Shown here one piece after another: positions 44,916 through 54,394 of a DNA stretch of 64,000 nt. Origin of the DNA: Allomyces macrogynus ATCC 38327 (Eukaryota > Blastocladiomycota > Blastocladiomycetes > Blastocladiales > Blastocladiaceae); NCBI GenBank assembly GCA_000151295.1, contig GG745375.1, positions 295,131-359,130 on the forward strand, read 5' to 3'. How positions within the stretch are numbered: position 1 is the first letter of the stretch; every line of letters starts with the position of its first letter. Below the pieces are notes generated by a model. That model was not told where the DNA came from. It ran no database searches and saw only the letters and a list, made by a program, of their open reading frames with translations. The translations under genes and the position numbers were made by a program.

Positions 44916-46406
44916 ATGCGAGCCGCTCTCCTCCCGCTCTTGGCGGTCGCCAGTTGGTTTGTCGCCGGCATCGCGCCCATGTTGGCGGCGGCATCGCCGC
45001 TCGTCCCGCGCGCATCGGGCTCGGCCGCGTGCACCGACGTTTCGCCCGACCCCAAGTACTCGTGCACGCAGCAAGTGGCCTGGGGCAAGTGCAACGAGTC
45101 GTGGATGGCCGGGTTCTGCAACCAATCGTGCGGGCGGTGTACTTCGTCGTGCACCGACAAGGCGCTCGACACCAAGTACTCTTGCGCACAGCAGGTTGCG
45201 TGGGGCAAGTGCAACGAGGCCTGGATGGCCGGCTTCTGTGACAAGTCGTGCGGTCGGTGCGGCAGCGGCGGCAACCCAACGCCCAACCCTGCGCCGGCCC
45301 CATCACCCGCTCCCGCGCCGGTCGATATGAGCTGGTGCACGGACTCGCCGCCCGACGCGACGAGTACGTGCGCTCAGCAAGTCGCGTGGGGCAAGTGCAA
45401 CGAGGCCTGGATGGCACCCTACTGCCACAAGTCGTGCGGCCGGTGCCCGTCGGCCGACGTGATCAAGAAGCCGTTTGCGATTGCGAGCGCTCCAATTGAT
45501 GCGCAGGCCACGGCCGAGACCAAGCGCCTCTATTCGTTTTTGCAGTCGCAGTTTGGGCACAAGGTCATTTCGGGCCAGGCCGAGTCAGCCAACACGGGCA
45601 AGAACCGCGACCAGGAAGTCAACTACGTCAAGTCACTCACGGGTAAGACGCCGGCCTTGCGCCTGTTCGATTTGATGTTCTTTACCGGCCCGAACGCGTT
45701 TGACGATGGCGTGCTCAACCGCATCGTGCAGTGGCACCAGCGCGGTGGGATTGCCTCCGTGCAGCTACACTGGAACACGCCTGACGGCCACTTCTACACC
45801 AAGGAGACGAACTTTGACGCGACCAAGGCCGCGACTCCCGGCACGTGGGAGAACCAAAAGGTCGTGGCCGACTTGGCCATGATCGCTGGCAAGTTCCGCA
45901 TGCTGCAGGACAAAGGCATTCCGATCCTGTTCCGCCCGCTGCACGAGCCCGACGGCGCGTGGTTCTGGTGGGGTGCCAAGGGCGCGAGCGCGTATCTCAA
46001 GTTGTGGAACCTGGTGCAGGCCGAGTTTGCCAAGGCGGGCGTGCACAACGTGCTGTGGGTGCACAACTTTGCCGGGTCGCCGTCGTCGGCGTGGTTCCCA
46101 GGCACGGGCAAAGTGGATGTCGTCTCGGTCGACCGATACCCGGCCGCGCGCGACTACGATCCTTTTGCGATTGATTTTTACCGGCTCAAGGATGTGACGG
46201 GTGCCAGCAAGCTGATTGCGCTCGCTGAGAACGGGCCGCTGCCGGCCGTCGCACGCATGAAGTCGACGGGCGCGCTGTGGACGTACTTTGGGACGTGGAA
46301 CGAGGAGTTTATCATGACCGAGCAGTACTCGACCAACGCACAGAAGTCGGCCGTGTTCGGCGACGCGACGGTCGCCAACTTGGAGGACGTGGCCGGCAAG
46401 CATTAG
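44916..46406 (+). CDS. Secreted GH26 endo-beta-1,4-mannanase with three six-cysteine modules
   Basis: Intronless, 496 residues. A signal peptide (MRAALLPLLAVASWFVAG, to about residue 27) is followed by three near-identical modules, C39-C75, C79-C115 and C141-C177. Each has the pattern C-T-D-x7-8-C-x8-C-x8-C-x3-C-x2-C with a conserved WGKCNE(A/S)WM core and an SCGRC end. The cysteine pattern resembles ShK-like (ShKT) domains; similar modules are attached to carbohydrate-active enzymes and probably bind polysaccharide. A Pro/Ala linker (GNPTPNPAPAPSPAPAP) separates modules 2 and 3. The GH26 domain spans ~186-496: HKVISGQAES, GGIASVQLHWNTPDG, FRPLHEPDGAWFWWG with acid/base Glu344, and LIALAENGPLP with nucleophile Glu438. 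It hydrolyses mannan or galactomannan outside the cell. Lack of introns in an intron-rich region is compatible with acquisition from bacteria, but not proof. Confidence 0.93.
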   Translation: MRAALLPLLAVASWFVAGIAPMLAAASPLVPRASGSAACTDVSPDPKYSCTQQVAWGKCNESWMAGFCNQSCGRCTSSCTDKALDTKYSCAQQVAWGKCNEAWMAGFCDKSCGRCGSGGNPTPNPAPAPSPAPAPVDMSWCTDSPPDATSTCAQQVAWGKCNEAWMAPYCHKSCGRCPSADVIKKPFAIASAPIDAQATAETKRLYSFLQSQFGHKVISGQAESANTGKNRDQEVNYVKSLTGKTPALRLFDLMFFTGPNAFDDGVLNRIVQWHQRGGIASVQLHWNTPDGHFYTKETNFDATKAATPGTWENQKVVADLAMIAGKFRMLQDKGIPILFRPLHEPDGAWFWWGAKGASAYLKLWNLVQAEFAKAGVHNVLWVHNFAGSPSSAWFPGTGKVDVVSVDRYPAARDYDPFAIDFYRLKDVTGASKLIALAENGPLPAVARMKSTGALWTYFGTWNEEFIMTEQYSTNAQKSAVFGDATVANLEDVAGKH

Positions 46407-46910
46407 AGTGATTAGTTTCCGAGGTCGAGGGCCGGTGAGCGGCCAGATCGAGTGTTTTTGATGTAGATTGAACGTGTCTTGGTCCGTGCGGGCAAGGAAT
46501 ACATGACGCAGCGTCGTGCATCAATGATTGCAAGTCGGTATTTGCAAACACGGCGGGTGCGATCTACCGTCTGTTCAGCGGCACGGTGCGCTTCACCAAT
46601 CAGCACACCGTTCTGATTGGTGCGAGGCGCGACACGACGCTTCGCAGCACCATCTCGCGCCAACTGTCTTCGTCGACCCCGCTGAGCGCAACCGCGCTTC
46701 CTCTCCCTCCCCACATCCCAACAACTCGCCGCAACTTGCTGCAAACTAGTCCCTGCCTTGTCGATCCAAATCGTGTCTGGTCGACGAGCGTGTCTATCGC
46801 CACTCTGGCCTAATCCATCGACCATCACTGGCCCCCACGACCCTTTCACTCAATCCAAACTCCAACGTGACCACTGCCGCTGGCTTCATCTCCCCAATAA
46901 CCTACCCTCA
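46407..46910. promoter_or_regulatory. Intergenic region and promoter of the PH-CLU gene
   Basis: About 500 bp contains the GH26 3' end and the leader of the PH-CLU gene. The last 120 bp are C/T-rich. No TATA box is evident. Confidence 0.4.
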
Positions 46911-49900
46911 ATGTCGGCGGTAGCGTCCTCCGTGGGCGCTCCGACGGGGCCCGTCATGTCCGGCCTCGGCAACTCGCCGCTCGCCGCGGCAGTAGCACCG
47001 ACGCGCGTCCGCGTCCTGCGCCAAGGGTGGATGTACAAGCGCGGCCCGTTCTATCGCCCGTGGCAATTGCGGTGGTTCAAGCTCATGCAGCCCGAGCCCG
47101 CGGCCCACGGCACCGCCTACCCGGTTCTCGCGATTTACCACCAGCGCGATCACGCCGCAACGGCCCAGCCGCGCACGGCCCTGACCCTGTCGGCGATTGA
47201 GATTGAGGTGCCGCTCGAACCCGTGCGCCGCGGTATCCTCGACCGCGGGCAGCTGTTCCCGTTTGTGATCGTGCACCATGGCCGCAAGGTCCGACTGTTC
47301 AGTGCCGGAAATGGAGCGCGTCGCAAAAAGTGCTAACGCACCGCACATTACTTCCAGTACGCGTTTGCGACGGCGCACCGCAAGGAGCGCGAAGAGTGGA
47401 TTCACCTGATCCAGTCGGTCACGGGCTCGTCGCGCCCGCCCAAGCCGATCGATGCCCTGCCCGCTGTCGAGCTCGAGGACCAGTCGGTCATGGACCCGAG
47501 CATGGCGGCCGCGGCCCAATACCCGATCGTCGCGCCGCAAAAGAATGTCGTGCTCGAAAGCGTCCCCCAGCATTTGCAGGCCTTGGTACGCTCCGTCTGT
47601 GAAGGAGCAACTTTTTGGAGCAAGCGACTCACCATGGGTGGTTCTTTGATCGCAGTCGATTTGCAACGAGGAGGTTCTGTCGGCCGCAGAACTGAACGAG
47701 CTGAGTCGCTCACAGTACGTTGTCGCGCAATACTCTTGCTCGGCACATCCTCAATCGTCTCTCATTTGATCTCCATAGGCACGAATTCAAATCGGGCCGC
47801 GCGATCCGTCCCCTGTCGCCAGCGCTCCGACAGCTCTCCGAGCACGAGCCATGGAACGACATGTACCAGCGGCTCGTCACACAGCCATGCGATTCGACGG
47901 CCGCGCAGGTGCAAAAGGACGTGCGCATGTGCGAACTCATTGGCCAATTCCGCGAGGTTGCTGAGGCGCTGGGGCGACAGATTATCGACGATTACCACAA
48001 GACCGGCGCGCGGCCCGCAGACGACCCCGCCGAGTCCGAGACGTGGATCAAGGGGCACCTGGTCTTTGAACTGGTTGGGAATAACCCTAATCACGGTACG
48101 CTCACGACTTTCCAGTCCGGCTGTTGGGTCTGTGATCTGACAAGATATTCTTTTCCTCGCCTATCCAGACGACGTTGAGCAGGAAGCGGCGATCCGCAAG
48201 GCCGCGCACGAGCTGCTCGCAATCAACACCGTCAACCACGTCGACAGCGACTTGCACACGCCGCTCATGTGCATTCTTGATTACAAGGGGTTCCGGCTCG
48301 TGTGCTATGCTCTTATGCCGCTCGACAACCACTTGACGCTCGTTCTCGACCTCGCCAACGACATCAAGCCTCTCGTCGACGTGACGGCGCTCGAAAAGCT
48401 GAGCGAGTCGTGCGCGCCGCTCAACTTGAAGGAGCACGCGGTACTGGTCGCGAGCCATGACGAGGAGCCGCGTGCCGTGCAAGTGCGGGGTACCGCAACC
48501 GTCACTGTTCACTATTGCCGCCAGTACGACCACTACTATGCGCTCAACCTGCACGAGCTGTTCCCCGTCGACCAGCCCAAGCAGGACCGCCCACGCGTCG
48601 ACTCGATGCGGCGGCTTCGGCCCGAGTACTTGGCGCAGTACAAACACGCCCTGTCGTCAGACGCCTTCCGCGCGGCCGCAGCCGGGAACGCCGTCGACGA
48701 CGCGACGGCGGCTGACGATCTCGATGCCGTCTACGCGGCGCGGTACTTGCGCGAGAACCACATTCCGCAGTTTGTCAAGCGGCTCGATGCACTGCAGCTG
48801 TTGCCCTACGATGCACGCGGGCTCTCAGCGGCCATGCACCGCGCTGGCATCAACGTGCGGTATCTCGGCCTGCTGACCAAGTACACGAAGCTGCCGTACG
48901 TCAAGGAGCTGTGCTTGATTGAAATGGTCGCGCGCGCAGTCAAGGTCGTGTGGTGTCACATTATGCGCCGCGCGACGCTGGATTTCCGCCGGATCGAGGC
49001 GACCAAGGTCGACCACGAACATGTGCGGATCACGGTGGAACTGTTCAACCAGGTTCTCAGTGGCGACGAGAAGGTACTTGAGGAAAGAATACGTTGTTTC
49101 ACGACTCTTTACTCATCACACTTCGCGTACCGCATCTAGCTGTGGGAGGAGATGATCAAACCGACGATCCAACGCAAGTTCAACTTTGTCATGAGCCTCG
49201 ACGTGTTTCGGGCTCTCCAGCGCTCCGCTCTGTTCTTGAGTCTGCAGTATCATGTACGTCGCCCTTCCCTCCCTTCATTTTTCGATTGGCGACCGCTCAC
49301 GCAACGCAATGGGCCCGGGGGAGTACAGTGCGGCGTGAGCCTGATCGACTCGACAACCTTCGACTTTACCGCGGCCGAACCGCTGAGCACGGGCGACTTT
49401 GTCGATTTCCACGTCAAGGTCAAACCGCTCGTGCCAGCGGCAACGGGGCTCGCTCAGCTGACGCTCGACGAAGAACGTTACACGTACGAGATTGCGCGGC
49501 ACCTGAGCACGCTCGGCCCGCGGTCCAAGCTGGCGGTCAATGACATGACGGTGGCCAAGTTCAACCAGCTCGTGGCACACTACAACGCCGTGGGCCGGTA
49601 CCACGAGGCCGCGACGTACGGCCAGGCCGCGCTCAACCTGGCGTCCAAGAACCAGGCGGGTGTCGCGCTCGTCTACCTCAACCTCTGCGAGACGGCGTTC
49701 ATGCAAGAGCATTTGCGCTGCAGCCAGAGCAAGGACAAGACCAAGGGCAAGGACCAAGCGCCGATGCCTGCCGAGTCTGACGAGTCGCTGCCGATTCCGC
49801 CCAACGAGTCCAACGAGACGCTCGTGGGCAGGCCGCGCGCCGCCGACTTTTTGCAGCTCGCGCTCGACGTCATTGCGTTCCACTGGGGGTCCGACCATCC

Positions 49901-51233
49901 GCTCATCATTGATGTGCATGGGCGTCTGGTGCATCTGCTCTACAAGGTGCACGCGACCGCGCGCGCGCTCGATCAGCACGCTCTGGCCATGCGGACGTGT
50001 TATCGCGTTCTCGGCAAGACGCATTTGGTCACGGCGCGGCACCTGCTCAAGGCCGGGCACATGCTCTTGGATGTGCGTCGCGGGGAGGAGGCTGCGCGGC
50101 AGTTGACCGAGGCGCTGACCCTGTTCTCGGCGCTTGCGGCCGACGGCGACGTGGCGTGCGAAAAGGCATGTGCACACGCGCACGCTCTGCTCGCGGCGTG
50201 CCTGCATGTACGTGGCGACATGGATGCGGCGCGCAAGCATGCGGGTGCGGCCAAGACATTGCGTGAACGGCTCTATGGTCCGCTGCACGCGTTGACGTGC
50301 GACTCGTACGCGCAAGTCGCGCATCTGGCCCTCGCGTCTCTTCATGGTGGCAGTTCCGCACAGGATCCGCTCGCTTCCGCGAATTTGGCGGCAGATCCGG
50401 GCGCAGCAGGGCAGGATGCGGCTGTGTTTGTGACCAACCAGGGCAAGCAGGCACTCGTGGTCGCGATCGAGTGCTACCAGAAGATTTTCAAGTATCACCG
50501 GCACCACCGAGGCGGCGCGCGCCCGTCGTCGGTTTCCGACGCGCCCGGCGTGTCGACGAGCCGTCTCTCGCGCGTTGGGCCGCAACCGCTCACGGCCAAC
50601 CCGTCGACGGCGTCGCTGTCGCTCGCAGACATGTCGGGCACTGCCGTTGGTCGAGCCACGGGCCGCCCGAACTTGCCGACCGCTCTGACAGCTCTTGCCG
50701 TGGACGGTGGGAGCAGTGCGGCTCTGCCCGCGGCGGCCGTCAATTCCGTGGTTGAGAACCGTGGGCCAGGCAGTGCGGGCGCCGACCTCGACTCGGCCGA
50801 CGGTGGGCGCGGCGTGTTTTTGCGGCACCGCGACTTGGTCTTGTGCGCGCCCGAGGGCAAGAACTCGTTGCTACTCGCATTGACGCGCACGATTCTGGTG
50901 CTCAAGTTCCGCACGTTGGCGCCGGATCAGTTGGGTCAAGTGCGTGCCGCACGGCAACGTATTGCGACCGCGCCGGCATTGCAGGTGCGCGACGTGATGG
51001 TGCGGCTCGTGGGGCTCACACCGGTCGTGTTCTTGGAGGACTGTCTGGCGCGGATCTCTGACGGCGACAGCGAGGCGTTTGAAGAGCTGGTGCTGGTTGT
51101 GCAGCTCGTGGACCGCGATCAGGTGAACGGTGCCGGATCGCCCGCTCCGACGACGAAGGGGTTGGAGGGGACTACGCGGGCAATGGCGACGGAAAGTACT
51201 GAGTTGGGCCAAGGGGACGTTCTGTCGACTTGA
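46911..51233 (+). CDS. PH-CLU-TPR protein, relative of Clustered-mitochondria (Clu) proteins (7 exons)
   Basis: The exons are 46911-47288, 47358-47585, 47656-47714, 47779-48095, 48169-49073, 49140-49253 and 49329-51233 (introns 64-75 bp, all phases consistent), giving 1301 residues. The N-terminal PH domain (~33-147) has RQGWMYKRGPFYRPWQLRWF, then FPFVIVHHGRKYAFATAHRK and EREEWIHLIQSV. The CLU domain (~210-480) has HEFKSGRAIRPLSPALRQL, HTPLMCILDYKGFRLVCYA and LRPEYLAQY. The Clu central motif follows (~540-600): ENHIPQFVKRLDALQLLPYD and MHRAGINVRYLGLLTKY. After ~750 come TPR-like helical pairs (NQLVAHYNAVGRYHEAATYG, VALVYLNLCETAFMQEHL, QALVVAIECYQKIFKYHRH). Canonical Clu1 proteins have an N-terminal CLU_N region instead of PH. 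Clu proteins bind mRNAs for mitochondrial proteins and affect mitochondrial distribution; whether this paralogue does so is unknown. A PH domain suggests membrane recruitment. Confidence 0.85.
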
Positions 51234-51860
51234 GAGCAGGGGAATTATCGTGGAGAGGAGGATTGGACTTTTGAGAAGACTTTGCCAATATCAAATCGTT
51301 GCTTCTGATCATTTCTTTGCGTTTCGAGGCCGTGCGGAAGTCTTCCTTCCTGTCTGGCATCACCTGGCACCCCCGAGTCCGTCGCGCAGTAGGTGGCGAT
51401 GACCGTGTGGGAGGTTGCAGGCGAACGGATGCCCGTTTGCGATCTCTTTAAGGCAGGTGGACGAACTGCCCTGACGTTAGGCTCCGACAAACTGACGACC
51501 GACACGGCAACCACGAACAAGCACGAAACGCATGAAGAGAGAAAATCTTTATGTACAAGTTGAGGTAATAAAACGGGTTTGATCGCGATCAAGAGGCGTT
51601 TACATCAATCCGGGTCACGGAGGCGCGAGCAAACGACCAGGAAGAAAAAAAAGATCACAGCATGCGTCGCGCAAGCCGCCTCTCACGGCGCAGCGCTGCA
51701 CGGCACGGCGCGGAGCCGGAGCGGCCAGCGACCGACCGACCGACCAGCCATCGCGACGGACACGGTATAGAGACTCTTGGTTGTTTAGCAGGCGCGCGAC
51801 CGAGCGCAACGAGCCAATGTCGACTTGCGCGCGACCACCGACGCGAGGACGGGCAACCAC
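51234..51860. other. Intergenic region between convergent genes
   Basis: About 630 bp, with the 3' ends of the PH-CLU gene and eIF1. An A-rich run lies at 51644-51653. No gene is seen. Confidence 0.5.
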
Positions 51861-52584
51861 TTAGAACCCATGGATCTTGACCTGGTCCTTGCGGGCAATG
51901 CCCTCCTCGACGAGGAACGTGCCGACCTTGGTGCGCTGGTCGCCCTGCAGTTGAATGACCTCGCCGAGCTCCTCGTCCTGCACGAGTGTGCCGTTGCAGG
52001 CAAAGTCCTTCTTGAAGGCCTTGAGCAGCTTCTTCTGGTCAATCTCGGCGGGCAAGCCCTGCACCGTCGTCAGCGTCTTGCGGCCATTGCGCTGCTGAAT
52101 GCGAATGTCTATGTTCGGTCATCGGTGCCGAGACAAGGGGAAGGGGCGAGGTGTCGGTTATTCAAAGCACTCGCGACGCGCCGCGCGATGATCGAGTGAG
52201 CGCGCGCACGCGTGCCCGCCGCCCAGTTGCGTTTGCCGTGCCGCAAACCGCGAATCAGTGTAACTATGACAATTAAAAGGTGATCCTGGAGCCCTGTACC
52301 CGACAGCGGGCCCAAGACGGACGGTCGCCGCGGGCAATTCAAAGGCGCGCGACCAAAGCCGCGCGCCCCCAGGGACTTCACTACAACAGATATGGTTTTC
52401 ATCATATCGCGGCGGGACGGACAGACGCTAACATGGGCGAGCGACGCGGAGCGACGCGGCGCGACCGCATCGCGGTTCGAGGCCGAGGCTGACACGTACG
52501 GATGTAGGACTGGGTCTTGGTGGTGTCGTTGTCGCCCGTATCCGCAAAAGGATCGAACGTAGTGAGGTTCTGGATGCCGGACAT
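51861..52584 (-). CDS. SUI1: Translation initiation factor eIF1 (2 exons)
   Basis: The exons are 52584-52500 and 52108-51861, giving 110 residues (yeast Sui1 is 108). The start MSGIQNLTTFDPFADTGD and the joined segment SYIHIRIQQRNGRKTLTTVQ are the conserved eIF1 N-terminus and beginning of the SUI1 fold. GLPAEIDQKKLLKAFKKDFA and FACNGTLVQDEELGEVIQLQ follow, with VEEGIARKDQVKIHGF at the end. It binds the 40S P-site region and enforces AUG selection during scanning. The single intron is 391 bp, much longer than most in this window, and follows codon 28. A CRE-like site lies 151 bp upstream of the start. Confidence 0.95.
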
Positions 52585-52734
52585 GCAGGGGGGCGGGGCG
52601 GGTCTTTGCGCGGACTTGGGTGCTGTTTGGACAAGATCCAAACGGCGGGCGGGGGTCGAGAGGTGGAGGGAGAAAGGGACGAGGCGGGGACGCGCGCAGA
52701 GCGACCGCACTTTATGCAGCGTTGCCCAGTAGCG

Positions 52735-52746
52735 TGACGTCACGTG
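52735..52746. promoter_or_regulatory. CRE/ATF-like palindrome TGACGTCA overlapping CACGTG, upstream of eIF1
   Basis: TGACGTCA (52735-52742) is the consensus bZIP (ATF/CREB) site. Its last two bases start a CACGTG (E-box/bHLH) palindrome (52741-52746). The composite lies 151-162 bp upstream of the eIF1 ATG, a sensible promoter position. Confidence 0.5.
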
Positions 52747-53022
52747 CAACGTTGTGCTCCGACCTCCTGTTGCCCTCACGATTTTGCCACGTCTTGTCTT
52801 CGAAAACGCTGTCACGATCGTAATCGATCGTGCGCAGGCTCACATATCCGCAACATCCGGTCCCGACTTGAGTGCACGACGACGCGAGCCCGGTGTTTTG
52901 CGAGCACCAAAAGATCGAAAAGGACAGGCACCCAAAAAAAAAGTAAATGATCATGCTTGCCCGCTATCCATCGCACGCCCGCCCACCCCACTCTCCCACC
53001 ACATCCCCATCCGCGACCCGCT

Positions 53023-54002
53023 TTAGAAGCACAAGCGGTAGGTCACGTAGCGACCGGCCGTCTCCGATTTCCGGATAATCTTGACGACCTCGCCGCGACG
53101 CAGGCCAAAGTACCGTGCGACCGGGTCGCCCATGGTGATGCGCGGCAGCTGCGTCTCCTTCAAGCGGCTAGAAACGGGTCCAATCAGAAAGCGTCAGTGT
53201 CTGCTCGTTCCGCGGCCATTGGTGATCGACCGACGCGCGGGAACGTACTAGCGTTCCAGCAGGTTCTTCTTGTCCTCGGGCGAGAGCACCTCGTGCTTTG
53301 GCACGAGCGTGTGGTGCGTGATGTTGACAATGAGCTCGGCCTCTTCGAATGCCTCGAGGCGGTACTTTTCCGACACGTTTTGGATCGTCTGAGGGAAGGG
53401 GAGTCGGGGGACGAAAAGTCAGCGGAAAAAGCGAGTGACAAGAGAGCCGGACGCTCATTTCGGGTCGATCGAGATGACGCAAACGCGGTACCTTGACGGC
53501 TTGCGGGGACAGCGGTTGCTGGTGGACAATGATACCACGCGTAATCTGGTTGCTCACAATCTGCTCGCAGAACCTACATTCCACGAAGCAAAGCCAGACG
53601 TGAGGATCCGGGTTCGTTCTCATTGCGAGGCGAGTCGAACGTGACTAGCACGTACACGCGAATTGGCGCGACACCAATCTTCTTCTTCTCCTCGCCCGCA
53701 AAAAAGGCCACCATGATCGGCTCTTGCGAATCTCGGTGCAGGAAGATGCGCGTCAAGGAGCTGTCGCGCCTACACTCTCGCGCGCATCCATCGTCAGCAG
53801 TGCGGGGTCACGTCGGTGATTGATGTGCCCCAAAGAACACCCACTGGACCGAGCCGCTTGGTGCGTGCCGTGCGCGGAAGTCGTCGAGCGTCATGTTAAG
53901 CAGGTCCTCTTGCACGACGTAGCCGCGGTCGACCATCATTTGGAAAATGGTCTTGTGCACGCGATAGAGGCGCGTCACGTCGCGGTCGCCGTCGGAGCTC
54001 AT
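53023..54002 (-). CDS. RPB5: RNA polymerase I/II/III shared subunit RPB5 (RPABC1) (5 exons)
   Basis: The exons are 54002-53845, 53760-53656, 53573-53492, 53388-53249 and 53167-53023 (introns 81-103 bp), giving 209 residues (yeast 215). The eukaryote-specific N-domain has [19 protein letters not shown] and [19 protein letters not shown], then [20 protein letters not shown]. The archaeal RpoH-like C-domain has [39 protein letters not shown] and [20 protein letters not shown], ending [14 protein letters not shown]. All are strongly conserved family sequences. It forms the lower jaw of all three nuclear RNA polymerases. Confidence 0.96.
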
Positions 54003-54394
54003 GGTGGTCGGTCGGTCGGGTTGGGGCGGGTCCGGTCCGGTCGTGCGCGGCGAGGATCAGGGCCGCGGCTGCAGCAAGTTCCGGTCTCGATGCAATCCAG
54101 TCCGTGCCGGTTCTGATCGAATGTGCTCGAGTGTGGAGAGAGCGGGGTGGAACGACACAGCGGTGTGTCATGTTTGGTCACGTGGCGCGTTGGCATGCGA
54201 CTCCTCTTCCTCGACCACACCGCGAGCCGTGGGCGCAAACGCGCTGCGATCTGTCGTCAAACGACCGCCATGAACGAGCCATGAACGAGGGAATGCTATT
54301 TATGTATTTCTGTATCGAATCAAAAACGTCGCTGGCCGCCTGAATTTGGCCGAGAAAGGAAGAAACGGTGTAAAATATCCTCACGCGGCCATCT
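54003..54394. promoter_or_regulatory. Region between RPB5 start and PLC stop, with CACGTG at 54179-54184
   Basis: About 390 bp forms the RPB5 promoter. A CACGTG palindrome (54179-54184) lies 177 bp upstream of the RPB5 ATG. No TATA box is seen. Confidence 0.4.
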
